Shown here piece by piece: positions 16,654 through 24,938 of a stretch of DNA of 64,000 bases. A program made the position numbers and the translations under genes. The notes beneath the pieces are model-generated. The model ran no database searches, was not told the DNA's origin, and worked only from the letters and a program-made list of their open reading frames with translations. The stretch comes from GWE2-51-13 sp942492825. GTDB taxonomy: Bacteria; Bacillota_I; Bacilli_A; Erysipelotrichales; Erysipelotrichaceae. The DNA lies in the NCBI GenBank assembly GCA_942492825.1, contig OW818635.1, positions 1,364,001 to 1,428,000 on the forward strand. Reading direction: 5' to 3'. Position 1 is the first letter of the stretch. Every line of letters begins with the position of its first letter.

Positions 16654-17568
16654 ATGGAACTCTTTGATTTTATTCACCAGAAGATCATTAAAACACATCG
16701 TTATACGTTAGCGGTCGCTGTTGCGCAAGATCACGATGTCCTCTCCGCGGTGACGCGAGCGGTTTCGATGCGGTTGATCGATGCGATTTTAGTCGGTGAC
16801 GAATCGAAAATCAATACCGTCGCGCAGGCGCATAACTTACCTTTGGCTAACTGTACGATCCTTCACGAACCGGATGGCGTGTTGGCATGTGAGAAAGCGG
16901 TACGCTTGGTCTCCAGCGGTGAAGCGCAGATTTTGATGAAGGGGCTGATCGATACAAGCATTCTCCTGAAGGCTGTGTTAAACAAGGAATGGGGCTTGCG
17001 TACCGGGCAGGTCTTGTCTCATGTGACCGTAGCAAGAGTTCCGGGATACGAGAAACTTTTCCTGATATCCGATGCGGCGATGAATATCGCGCCGGACTTG
17101 GCAGCCAAGAAACAAATCATTGAGAATTGTCTTCCGGTCGCCAATGCGTTAGGAATCCACAATCCGAAAGTCGCAGTCGTTTGCGCGGTGGAGAAAGTCA
17201 ATCCGAAGATGGTAGCGACCTTGGACGCACAAGCGTTAAGTGAGATGCAGAAGCGGGGCGAGATCACCGGGTGCGAAGTTGACGGACCGTTTGCTTTCGA
17301 CAATGCGGTGAGTGTCTTAGCCGCCAAACATAAAGGGATCGAGAATCCCAACGCCGGAAAAGCCGATATCCTATTGATGCCGACCATCGAAGCGGGGAAC
17401 ATTCTCTATAAAGCCGTTACATTCTTCGCGCACGGATCGGTCGCATGTATGATTTCCGGGGCTAAAGCGCCGATCGTGCTGACTTCACGTGCGGATACCG
17501 ACGATGATAAGTTGAATTCGATCGCATTATCCGTATTGATGGCAGGAAAACTGAATTCTAGTAATTAA
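16654..17568 (+). CDS. ptb: Phosphate butyryltransferase
   Basis: A 304-residue enzyme swapping CoA for phosphate on butyryl-CoA. The Pta/Ptb fold is recognisable from AQILMKGLIDTSILLKAVL and the C-terminal PTIEAGNILYKAVTFFA. It is preceded by a TAGGAGG site. The buk-ptb order is the reverse of the clostridial ptb-buk. No butyryl-CoA synthesis genes are in the window, so branched-chain fatty acid breakdown is an equally good role. Confidence 0.92.
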   Translation: MELFDFIHQKIIKTHRYTLAVAVAQDHDVLSAVTRAVSMRLIDAILVGDESKINTVAQAHNLPLANCTILHEPDGVLACEKAVRLVSSGEAQILMKGLIDTSILLKAVLNKEWGLRTGQVLSHVTVARVPGYEKLFLISDAAMNIAPDLAAKKQIIENCLPVANALGIHNPKVAVVCAVEKVNPKMVATLDAQALSEMQKRGEITGCEVDGPFAFDNAVSVLAAKHKGIENPNAGKADILLMPTIEAGNILYKAVTFFAHGSVACMISGAKAPIVLTSRADTDDDKLNSIALSVLMAGKLNSSN

Positions 17569-17584
17569 CTTCATTAATATAATA

Positions 17585-17613
17585 AAAAAAGAAAAGCGCA
17601 TTGCGCTTTTTAT
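17585..17613. terminator. Bidirectional terminator between ptb and asd
   Basis: AAAAGCGC (17592-17599) pairs with GCGCTTTT (17603-17610), with an A run before and T-rich sequence after. Confidence 0.85.
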
Positions 17614-18599
17614 TATATGAAGATTTCGGCGATTTGAATCGCGTTGGTAGCGGCGCCTTTGCGGATTTGATCCCCGCAGCACCAAAAACTGATCCCCTTC
17701 TCAGGATCATTGAGATCTTTTCGCAATCTTCCGACCATAACAAGATCTTGATCGCTGGTATCGATGGGCGTGGGATAGTCGCGTCCTTCGGGAAGCATCC
17801 CGATGCCAGGAGCTCTCGCCCAATCCGCGCGAATGACATCCAACTCCGGTTTCTGCGACGTGCGAACCGTGAGGGCGATCGAATGCGAACGTAACACTGG
17901 CACACGTACGCAGGTGCAATTCACGCTCAACGCGGGATGATGTAAAATCTTCCGTCCTTCGTTGCGCATTTTCATTTCTTCGCTTGTGTAGCCGTTTTCC
18001 TCTAGGCTTCCGATCGACGGAATGACATTGTAGGCGATTTTATGCGGGAACACTTTATTTGTTGTTTCTTTGCCTTCGACCGATGCTTCGATTTGGTGGA
18101 TCAACTCGGACATGCCTTCTTGTCCGGCACCCGAGACGGCTTGATAGGTACAAGCCACGACGTTTTCGATTCCATACCGTTGCTTGATCGGTTGTAACGC
18201 GACCATTGCGATGATCGTGGAACAATTGGGATTGGAAATGATGCCTTGATGCAACTTTGCATCACTGGCATTGATCTCGGGAATCACCAAAGGTACGTTC
18301 TCTAACATCCGAAACGCCGATGAGTTATCCACAAACAAAGCGCCGCTGGCGACGATATGCGGAGCGAATCGTTTGGCCATGGCATTCGATACCGCTCCGA
18401 AAACGACATCCATCCCCTTAAATGAGTGTTCCGTAGCCTCTTCAACAAGATATTCTTTCCCGTGAAAGAGGATCTTCGTATTGACGCTGCGAGCACTGGC
18501 AAGTAATCGCAACGAATCGACCGGAAATTTCCGTTCTTCCAACACTTTGATCATTTCGCGTCCCACCATACCGGTGGCGCCAAGGATAGCGATGTTCAT
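17613..18599 (-). CDS. asd: Aspartate-semialdehyde dehydrogenase
   Basis: A 328-residue NADP enzyme making aspartate semialdehyde, the branch point to lysine/diaminopimelate, threonine and methionine. The nucleotide loop GATGMVGREM is at 8-17 and the catalytic cysteine C126 is in SNPNCST. It overlaps the end of lysC by four bases (ATGA), so the genes are translationally coupled. Confidence 0.96.
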   Translation of the reverse strand: MNIAILGATGMVGREMIKVLEERKFPVDSLRLLASARSVNTKILFHGKEYLVEEATEHSFKGMDVVFGAVSNAMAKRFAPHIVASGALFVDNSSAFRMLENVPLVIPEINASDAKLHQGIISNPNCSTIIAMVALQPIKQRYGIENVVACTYQAVSGAGQEGMSELIHQIEASVEGKETTNKVFPHKIAYNVIPSIGSLEENGYTSEEMKMRNEGRKILHHPALSVNCTCVRVPVLRSHSIALTVRTSQKPELDVIRADWARAPGIGMLPEGRDYPTPIDTSDQDLVMVGRLRKDLNDPEKGISFWCCGDQIRKGAATNAIQIAEIFI

Positions 18600-19930
18600 T
18601 TTGTTTTCTCCGCGCGCATGAAGCTGTCATAAATTACGTTCACCGCATTTTGATAATCCTGGGTAGCTACGCCCACGATAATACTGATTTCATTGGTCCC
18701 TTGGGTGATGATCCGGATATTGATCCCGTTCTTACCCAACGCGCTAAACAATTTTCCCGATATCCCCGGACGATAACGCATGCGTCGTCCCACACAGGCG
18801 ATCATCGCGATGTTCTCTTCGATCTCCAAAGTTTCCGGCTTACATTCGCTCTGGATCCGCGACACAACATCGTAGAGTTTATCTTTGATTTGTGTCGACG
18901 ATACCGTCAACATAAAACTATCCAGTCCTAAGGTAATATGTTCGATCTGGACTTTGAAATCATCGAAGATCGCCAAGGTGTTACGCACGATCGATGTATC
19001 TGATAAGATTTGTTCCTTATAGATCGTTAGCACGTAGAAACCGGTCCGCCCGGCAATCCCCGTCACAAACCGATCTTCGATCTCGCTGTCTTCCTCAAAC
19101 GATTCTTTAATCAGCGTTCCCGGATGATCGGGTTGATTGGTATTGCGGATCATAAGCGGTATGTTCTTTAACTTGATCGGTAAAACGGATTCCTCATGTA
19201 AGACGGACGCCCCCATAAACGACAGTTCACGTAATTCCGCATAGGTCATACGTAAAATCGCATCGGGTTGACGTACGATTTTCGGATCTGCCATCAGAAT
19301 ACCAGAGACATCGGTCCAGTTCTCGTATACTTCCGCATCCAAAGCCGCAGCCGCCAAGGCTCCGGTAATATCCGATCCTCCGCGACTCATGATTTTTACG
19401 CGTCGGTTAGGCAAACTTCCGTAAAATCCGGGGATGACGATTTTGTGATGTTGGTTGTAGGCTTCTTGAATCGATCGATAGGTTTTTTCGGTGTCCAACT
19501 GTCCGTCATATCCGAAGAACACGCAATCGGACGCATCCACAAACACGTATCCCAAATAAGCAGCCATCAATTTGGCGTTCAGGTATTCGCCTCGGGAAAC
19601 CAAATAATCCAACGGAGTATCTTTCGTTAAATGTTCGAATATCTTCGTTAAGTCCGTTTCGATCGAAACATCGACGCTTAAGGCGTCACGGATTTCAATC
19701 AGTCGATCGGAAATCGAACGAACGATTTCATCATGCGGAAATCCATATTGAAGGTGGGCATGAAGTAGATAAAGCAGATCCGTGATTTTGTGATCGCCCG
19801 AAAAACGCTTTCCGGCAGCCGAAACGACCACCACACGACGCATCGGATCCGCATCCAGAATGGATTTCACTTTAATAAATTGAGTGGCATCCGCAAGCGA
19901 GGATCCCCCGAATTTCGTCACCTTCAACAT
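18596..19930 (-). CDS. lysC: Aspartokinase
   Basis: A 444-residue kinase for the first step of the aspartate pathway. It starts MLKVTKFGGSSLADA, the kinase signature, and has two C-terminal ACT domains from about residue 310 (SFMLTVSS, then NIRIITQGTNEISIIV), which usually bind lysine or threonine as feedback inhibitor. ATG at 19930 is chosen because the TGA of hom ends one base before it. The longer reading would overlap hom by 59 bases. No lysine riboswitch is seen. Confidence 0.93.
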   Translation of the reverse strand: MLKVTKFGGSSLADATQFIKVKSILDADPMRRVVVVSAAGKRFSGDHKITDLLYLLHAHLQYGFPHDEIVRSISDRLIEIRDALSVDVSIETDLTKIFEHLTKDTPLDYLVSRGEYLNAKLMAAYLGYVFVDASDCVFFGYDGQLDTEKTYRSIQEAYNQHHKIVIPGFYGSLPNRRVKIMSRGGSDITGALAAAALDAEVYENWTDVSGILMADPKIVRQPDAILRMTYAELRELSFMGASVLHEESVLPIKLKNIPLMIRNTNQPDHPGTLIKESFEEDSEIEDRFVTGIAGRTGFYVLTIYKEQILSDTSIVRNTLAIFDDFKVQIEHITLGLDSFMLTVSSTQIKDKLYDVVSRIQSECKPETLEIEENIAMIACVGRRMRYRPGISGKLFSALGKNGINIRIITQGTNEISIIVGVATQDYQNAVNVIYDSFMRAEKTK

Positions 19931-19931
19931 A

Positions 19932-21116
19932 TCATTGATACCCGCTTTCATCCAGGATTGCACACGCGAAGAGTTTGGGATCGATCTCAATCATGGATCG
20001 TAGGTAGGTGTGGGCTTCCGTTACGGAAAGAGGTTTTGTGATCACGATGCTTTTAGGATCCGACGATTCTATCATTTCGTTCGGTAGAACCTTGAGAGCG
20101 GATTGCGTTGCGCGAATATAGTATGAGAACTTGGCTTTCTGATTGTCCGCATCGGATAACGTTGCGTCAAACGGAATCATTTCGAAATCACCACGTTCAA
20201 TTCGCTGAAGGTCACGGTAAATATTGGCGGCGGTCGGTAAACCACCGGCTCCGGGTCCCACTCTCGACTGTGTTTGACTGCGTGAGGCTTGAAAGCGGAA
20301 GACATTGAGATTTTTCTGGATTAACGCAAACGGATGCAACGATTGAAGCGCAGTCGGTTGGATGAAAACACTCAACTTTCCATCATCGTTTTTTGCAATC
20401 GTGGTCAAATAACGTAACGTTTGATTGTGTTGTTTGAAATATTCGATATCCTCTGACGTGACCGTATGCATCGTTAGGCGGTCGATACTTGTGGGGGATA
20501 TCCACTTCTTCCATGTAACGTTCGCGAGCACACGCGCCTTGTAAAGCAGGTCAACGCCTTGCACATCGTTGGTGGGGATCGCTTCCGCATAACCGGCTTG
20601 TTGAGCCTGTTTTAATGCTTCCTCAAACGTCATATCCAGACGTGTCATCGCATCCAAAATGTAGTTGGTCGTTCCATTAAAGATCCCACTCACATCCAAT
20701 ATCTCTTCTTGTTTTGATAAATCACGCAGTTCCGCCAGGATCGGAATCCCTCCGCCGACGCTAGCGCTACACAGAAAACCGACCTTGTTTTCAACGGCTA
20801 AGTTTGACAATTTATCGCCATACTCGCTCACCAAATTCTTATTTGAAGTGATAACGTGCTTTTTGGCTTTGATGACATCGCTAAGATATGTGAAGGCAGG
20901 TTCGAATCCTCCCATCATCTCGACGACGATTTCAATATTCGGATCCGTAAGGATGGTATCGATCGACGTGGTAAACAATGGATTCGTATCGACTTCCCCT
21001 TCTTTCACCAAGATCTTTTTAACATGGAAAAGAGAGCTTCCTTGCTTTTGAAGCGTCTCGATATGATCAAATAGGGCTTTGCCGACGGTCCCGAATCCGA
21101 GGAGTGCGATTTCCAT
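19932..21116 (-). CDS. hom: Homoserine dehydrogenase
   Basis: A 394-residue NAD(P) enzyme reducing aspartate semialdehyde to homoserine. The nucleotide loop GFGTVGKAL lies at residues 6-14, and GIFNGTTNYILDAM and YAEAIPTNDVQGVD are family motifs. The C-terminal part after about residue 330 is short for an ACT domain, so feedback control may be weak or altered. ATG at 21116 follows AGAAGGA; the frame stays open upstream to 21353 but crosses the promoter and thrC. Confidence 0.93.
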   Translation of the reverse strand: MEIALLGFGTVGKALFDHIETLQKQGSSLFHVKKILVKEGEVDTNPLFTTSIDTILTDPNIEIVVEMMGGFEPAFTYLSDVIKAKKHVITSNKNLVSEYGDKLSNLAVENKVGFLCSASVGGGIPILAELRDLSKQEEILDVSGIFNGTTNYILDAMTRLDMTFEEALKQAQQAGYAEAIPTNDVQGVDLLYKARVLANVTWKKWISPTSIDRLTMHTVTSEDIEYFKQHNQTLRYLTTIAKNDDGKLSVFIQPTALQSLHPFALIQKNLNVFRFQASRSQTQSRVGPGAGGLPTAANIYRDLQRIERGDFEMIPFDATLSDADNQKAKFSYYIRATQSALKVLPNEMIESSDPKSIVITKPLSVTEAHTYLRSMIEIDPKLFACAILDESGYQ

Positions 21117-21152
21117 TGGGGTCCTTCTTTCATGTTGCTTCGTTGAAAAGAC

Positions 21153-21181
21153 TTGCAACCTAATTTGAAACATTCTATCAT
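21153..21181 (+). promoter_or_regulatory. Promoter of thrCB
   Basis: TTGCAA (21153-21158), 17 bases, TATCAT (21176-21181). Confidence 0.65.
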
Positions 21182-21200
21182 AGTGGTAATTCAAATACAA
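21172..21200 (-). promoter_or_regulatory. Promoter of hom-lysC-asd, overlapping the thrC promoter
   Basis: On the minus strand TTGTAT (21195-21200) and TAGAAT (21172-21177) are 17 bases apart. The two -10 boxes overlap, so the divergent promoters probably compete. Confidence 0.55.
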
Positions 21201-21217
21201 GAAACGGAAGGCGAACC

Positions 21218-22669
21218 ATGCGCTACCAAAGTACAAGAAACAGCGAGATCCGTATCTCATCCGCAGATGCGATGCTTCAGGGATTGGCACAAGACGGAGG
21301 ACTTTTTCTTCCTCTAAATCTGCCTTCTCTTTCACCTGAAGTGTATCATACAAACGACTATCGACGTTTAGCGATGCTTATCCTCCAACCGTGGTTTGAT
21401 GATTTTACAATTGAAGAAATCGAGATGTGCGTCAACCAAGCTTATGCATCAACATTCGACACAAAAACCATCGTTCCGATCGTTCCCGTCGGTAATCGCT
21501 ATGTGGCGGAGTTGTTTCATGGTCCGACGGCGGCTTTTAAAGACGTCGCGCTTTCGTTGTTTCCAAGATTGCTGGTGCTGGCGAAAAAAAAGAGTAACAT
21601 TCAGAAGGATTTGATCGTGTTGGTTGCGACCAGCGGAGACACAGGGTCGGCCGCTTTAACAGGGTTCAGAGATATCGAACACCTTAAGATCCTGACGTTC
21701 TATCCTAATGTTGGTATCAGCGAGATCCAACGTCTTCAAATGACGACGCAGGACGGAAAGAATCAAAACGTCGCGGCGATCCAAGGAAACTTCGACGATG
21801 CGCAAGGGGCAATCAAAAAGTTTTTGAATGAACGTGGCGAAGATCCAAATTTCCTCTATTCGAGCGCAAATTCCATCAATATCGGACGATTGCTTCCGCA
21901 GATCGTGTACTATGTCCACGCCTACAATCAACTGGTGGAAAATAGAACCATCGAAGTGGGTCAGCCGATCGATTTTTGCGTACCGACCGGCAATTTCGGA
22001 AACATTCTGGCCGGTTATTTGGCGAAACGAATGGGACTTCCGATCGGAAAACTGATTTGCGCTTCCAACCAAAACCATATCCTGACCGATGTTCTGAAGA
22101 CAGGGATCTACGATCGTAACCGTACTTTCCATTCAACGCTTTCGCCTTCGATGGATATCTTGGTTTCATCGAACTTGGAACGTTTATTATGGCTTCTGTC
22201 CGATGGGGATAGCGATTTGATCGTACGACTGATGAATGATTTGAAAACCAACGGAAGGTTCATTTTACCGAAACACATTCACGAGAAGCTTTCGGAAACG
22301 ATTTCAGCGGGATATACGAGCGATGAGATGACCTTGCGAATTATTGAAGAAGTCTATGTCAACCATCGTTATTTACTGGATCCGCATAGCGCTGTCGCAT
22401 GGTCGGTCGCCAACCAATATCAATCCGATCGTCCCATGGTGATCTTAGCGACCGCATCGCCGTTTAAGTTCCCCGCAAGCATCGCCCGCGCTATGAACTG
22501 GCCGATCGAACCGGATTTGAGGTTGATCACGACGATTTCCGAAAAAACCGGATTAACGATACCAAAATCGTTATCCGAACTTTCGAAAAAAACGATCTTA
22601 CATCATGATATCGTCGCAATCGACGCCGTGGATCGCTATATTCGCCGATGTGTGAGGGAAAACGTATGA
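21218..22669 (+). CDS. thrC: Threonine synthase
   Basis: A 483-residue PLP enzyme turning phosphohomoserine into threonine. The N-terminal MRYQSTRNSEIRIS and GLAQDGGLFLP regions are typical, and the PLP lysine lies in GPTAAFKDVAL. It is of the longer thrC class found in enterobacteria and some Bacillota. It overlaps thrB by four bases. Confidence 0.96.
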   Translation: MRYQSTRNSEIRISSADAMLQGLAQDGGLFLPLNLPSLSPEVYHTNDYRRLAMLILQPWFDDFTIEEIEMCVNQAYASTFDTKTIVPIVPVGNRYVAELFHGPTAAFKDVALSLFPRLLVLAKKKSNIQKDLIVLVATSGDTGSAALTGFRDIEHLKILTFYPNVGISEIQRLQMTTQDGKNQNVAAIQGNFDDAQGAIKKFLNERGEDPNFLYSSANSINIGRLLPQIVYYVHAYNQLVENRTIEVGQPIDFCVPTGNFGNILAGYLAKRMGLPIGKLICASNQNHILTDVLKTGIYDRNRTFHSTLSPSMDILVSSNLERLLWLLSDGDSDLIVRLMNDLKTNGRFILPKHIHEKLSETISAGYTSDEMTLRIIEEVYVNHRYLLDPHSAVAWSVANQYQSDRPMVILATASPFKFPASIARAMNWPIEPDLRLITTISEKTGLTIPKSLSELSKKTILHHDIVAIDAVDRYIRRCVRENV

Positions 22670-23544
22670 TTACGGTACGTGTCCCTGCGACCAGCGCGAA
22701 TCTTGGCAGTGGGTTTGATTGTTTTGGATTGGCTCTATCTCTTTATGCGACCGTTTCCTTTGAGAAAAGCGATCAATTGAGAATCGATGGTTGTCCTCTT
22801 GAATTTCAAAATGAATCCAATCTTGTTTATGTCGCCTATACGCATACATTAAAAACCTTAGGATTGCCTGCCGAACCGGTTAAAATCACGATTTCCTCAT
22901 CGATCCCGATCGCTCGTGGACTCGGAAGCAGCGCTGCCTTGTTGGTGGCGGGAGTGTTGGGTGCAAATGCGATGCATGGATCCCCGTTGGATCGCCTACG
23001 TTGTCTTGCGATCTGTAATGAATTGGAAGGTCATCCCGATAATGTATCTCCAGCTTTGTTTGGGGGTTGCGTCGCTTCGGTGTTACATGAGAATCAACCG
23101 ATCGCCATTCCCTTTAATGTACATCCTTCGCTTTGTGTTTTGGTCTTGATACCCGATTTCGAGTTATCCACCTCCCTTTCTCGGAGTGTCCTACCTCAAA
23201 CCGTATCGTTTAAAGATGCGGTGTTTAATGGATCTCGTTCGGCTATTTTGGGAAAAGCGATGGAAACGGGAAATCCGGAATGGCTTGCGATCGCAACGCA
23301 AGATCGCCTTCACCAACCCTATCGAAAAGGCTTAATCCCTGATTTCGATGTCATTCAGTCGATCGTGATGAAAGTAGGGGCGAACGCATTCTTTATCAGC
23401 GGTGCCGGTCCTACTTTATTATGCATTTACACGGATCCGGGTTTCGTGGATCGAGTGAAAGAAACCCTTATAAATACGCAAGCGCATTGGACATGTCAGA
23501 CGTTGGACATCGATAAACTGGGCGCAACTCTCATATTCGAATAA
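22666..23544 (+). CDS. thrB: Homoserine kinase
   Basis: A 292-residue GHMP kinase. It begins MITVRVPATSANLGSGFD, and the ATP loop PIARGLGSSAA is the second GHMP motif. It phosphorylates homoserine for ThrC. The ATG at 22666 overlaps the thrC stop (ATGA); an upstream in-frame ATG at 22648 lacks that coupling. Its stop codon begins the left arm of a terminator now split by an insertion sequence. Confidence 0.95.
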   Translation: MITVRVPATSANLGSGFDCFGLALSLYATVSFEKSDQLRIDGCPLEFQNESNLVYVAYTHTLKTLGLPAEPVKITISSSIPIARGLGSSAALLVAGVLGANAMHGSPLDRLRCLAICNELEGHPDNVSPALFGGCVASVLHENQPIAIPFNVHPSLCVLVLIPDFELSTSLSRSVLPQTVSFKDAVFNGSRSAILGKAMETGNPEWLAIATQDRLHQPYRKGLIPDFDVIQSIVMKVGANAFFISGAGPTLLCIYTDPGFVDRVKETLINTQAHWTCQTLDIDKLGATLIFE

Positions 23545-23552
23545 AGAGCGGC
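23544..23552. repeat. Left arm of IS-split terminator
   Basis: AAGAGCGGC just after the thrB stop. It is the exact reverse complement of GCCGCTCTT at 24930-24938 on the other side of the IS element. Together they would have made a nine-pair bidirectional terminator stem. Confidence 0.65.
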
Positions 23553-23560
23553 AATGAACT

Positions 23561-23577
23561 GCCCCAGGTAAAGTTTA
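23561..23577 (+). repeat. IS left terminal inverted repeat
   Basis: GCCCCAGGTAAAGTTTA, exact reverse complement of 24903-24919. Confidence 0.95.
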
Positions 23578-23603
23578 TACAACAAAAAAGCGCAATCTGA
23601 ATC

Positions 23604-23663
23604 AAACCTCCTTGAATCTGACAAATGTCATATGACAGATGTAAGATAACACAAAGGAGGTTT
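23604..23663 (+). promoter_or_regulatory. IS leader: RBS-sequestering inverted repeat
   Basis: AAACCTCCTT (23604-23613) pairs perfectly with AAGGAGGTTT (23654-23663), the orfA ribosome site. A transcript entering from outside would fold and hide the start, limiting transposase made by read-through. Confidence 0.65.
23618..23647 (+). promoter_or_regulatory. Candidate internal promoter of the IS
   Basis: CTGACA (23618-23623), 18 bases, TAAGAT (23642-23647). A transcript from here would start after the left arm of the sequestering repeat and so leave the ribosome site free. Confidence 0.5.
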
Positions 23664-23667
23664 TATT

Positions 23668-24024
23668 ATGGCCAAGAAAGGAAGTGTCTTTGCGAAGTAT
23701 AGCCCTGAATTTAAGCAAGAAGTAGTTGAAGCCTATCTAAGCAGAAAGGTTGGAGGTTGGAGGCAAGTTGCGAGATCATTTGGGTTGAAGAGTGATGCGC
23801 AAGTCAGAAAATGGACCCAGCTGTATCGTCAAGGGGGTCTAGAAGCACTGTCGAAAGACCGACGAGAAGGTAATAATCCAAATTTTGGAAAACATTTTCG
23901 CGAAAAGAAGATTGAAGACTGGCCGCTAGAACAACAAATCGAATACCTAAAAATGGAGAACGCCATCCTAAAAAAAGTGAAGGCTCTCCGGTTAAAAAAC
24001 TCAGGAGAGCGCAACGATACATGA
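23668..24024 (+). CDS. IS3-family transposase, OrfA
   Basis: A 118-residue DNA-binding protein with a helix-turn-helix in residues 10-60 (SPEFKQEVVEAYLS, then WRQVARSFGLKSDAQVRKW), and a leucine-zipper-like helix near the end (LEQQIEYLKMENAILKK). It recognises the IS ends. An AAGGAGG site lies eight bases before ATG. A -1 frameshift near its end would fuse it to OrfB. Confidence 0.93.
   Translation: MAKKGSVFAKYSPEFKQEVVEAYLSRKVGGWRQVARSFGLKSDAQVRKWTQLYRQGGLEALSKDRREGNNPNFGKHFREKKIEDWPLEQQIEYLKMENAILKKVKALRLKNSGERNDT
23970..24010 (+). other. Programmed -1 frameshift signal between OrfA and OrfB
   Basis: Seven A followed by G (23970-23977), read as AAA AAA in the OrfA frame, then a stem GCTCTCC (23983-23989) with GGAGAGC (24004-24010) six bases downstream. 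The -1 frame is open from here to the OrfB start, so a fused OrfAB transposase can be made. Confidence 0.8.
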
Positions 24025-24905
24025 TTGTTTATGATTTGACGGATGACGGGTTCTGCACAAAGCGACTCTGTTCGTATCTCAAGGTGAGTCCCCAAGCCTA
24101 TTACCGATGGTTGCGTATTGGAAAGCCTATGTATCGATGGTTTGATGAACAACTCGCTGAACGCATTCTCGAACTGTTTGACCGTGAAAAGAAGGGGTAT
24201 CGTTACATCCGAGATCAATTGATACGCCTTGATCACCGTAGGATCAATGATAAAACGGTTCTGCGTTACATGCATATTCTGGGCATTCAAAGCCCCATCC
24301 GCAAGAAACGATTTCAAAACTGCACGACATCGGATCCCAATCAAAAGGCAAGAATCGTTTGCGACAACGTCCTTGCCCGGAAGTTTGAGGCCTCGCGGCC
24401 TCTCGAAAAACTGGTAACCGACGTCAGTTACGTCTACCATCAAGAAGGCCGCCTTTATCTTAGCGTGATCAAGGACCTCTTTGACAATTCCATCATAGCA
24501 TACACGGTCTCGGAGTTTAATGATTGTCTACTCGTTACGGCTTGTCTGGATCAAGTTTTCACCGAATATTGGAATCCAACTTATATTTGCACCTTACATT
24601 CTGACCAAGGGTTTCAATATACCAATCGAAGTTATATCGAGCGACTTGATGAAATAGGAGTCACCGTATCGCACTCGAGGAAAGCAAACTGCTATGACAA
24701 TGCGTGTTGCGAGAACTTCTTCTCACACCTGAAAAGCGAGAGTCTTGAGTTGAATATTCCGAAGAACGAAGCGGATCTTCTCAAAGCAATCGATGATTTT
24801 ATCTTGTTCTATAATACGGATCGTCCACAGCGTAAGTTAAAAGGTATGACTCCCATTGAATTTCGAGAGTCATACCTTCATGATACTATGCTTTTTTATG
24901 AGTAA
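24021..24905 (+). CDS. IS3-family transposase, OrfB (rve integrase core)
   Basis: A 294-residue DDE recombinase. The HTH_21 region with GYRYIRDQL is near residues 55-65, and the catalytic triad is visible as D in VTDVSY, D in LHSDQGFQ and E in CCENFFSHLKSE. The end YNTDRPQRKLKGMTPIEFR is the usual IS3 tail. Its ATG overlaps the OrfA stop (ATGA), so it may also be made alone by reinitiation. Confidence 0.95.
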   Translation: MIVYDLTDDGFCTKRLCSYLKVSPQAYYRWLRIGKPMYRWFDEQLAERILELFDREKKGYRYIRDQLIRLDHRRINDKTVLRYMHILGIQSPIRKKRFQNCTTSDPNQKARIVCDNVLARKFEASRPLEKLVTDVSYVYHQEGRLYLSVIKDLFDNSIIAYTVSEFNDCLLVTACLDQVFTEYWNPTYICTLHSDQGFQYTNRSYIERLDEIGVTVSHSRKANCYDNACCENFFSHLKSESLELNIPKNEADLLKAIDDFILFYNTDRPQRKLKGMTPIEFRESYLHDTMLFYE

Positions 24906-24919
24906 ACTTTACCTGGGGC
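24903..24919 (-). repeat. IS right terminal inverted repeat
   Basis: Reverse complement is identical to 23561-23577. The base outside each repeat differs in sense (T at both ends of the top strand), so the outermost pair does not match. Confidence 0.95.
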
Positions 24920-24929
24920 TATTCACAAA

Positions 24930-24938
24930 GCCGCTCTT
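24930..24938. repeat. Right arm of IS-split terminator
   Basis: GCCGCTCTT, reverse complement of 23544-23552. It overlaps the stop codon of the ABC permease read on the minus strand. Confidence 0.65.

Larger units (their letters stand above)
23560..24920 (+). mobile_element. IS3-family insertion sequence (IS150-like group), complete
   Basis: About 1.36 kb with perfect 17-base terminal inverted repeats, orfA and orfB in overlapping frames, a slippery sequence with a stem, and an RBS-sequestering repeat at the left end. Both ORFs are intact, so it may be active. I see no 3-5 base target duplication. It is the only mobile element in the window. Confidence 0.93.

Noticed and set aside
19931..21217. 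Lysine riboswitch or T-box for hom-lysC-asd
   Set aside because: The leader is about 50 bases and has none of the conserved elements.
21117..21353. N-terminal extension of homoserine dehydrogenase
   Set aside because: It crosses both divergent promoters and the thrC start, and family homology begins at MEIALLGFGTVG.
23668..24905. OrfA/OrfB split as a broken transposase
   Set aside because: The slippery run, stem and open -1 frame show programmed frameshifting normal for IS3-family elements.
23553..24929. Target-site duplication around the IS
   Set aside because: The flanks (AAC and ATT next to the ends) do not match for 3-5 bases, so no duplication can be claimed.
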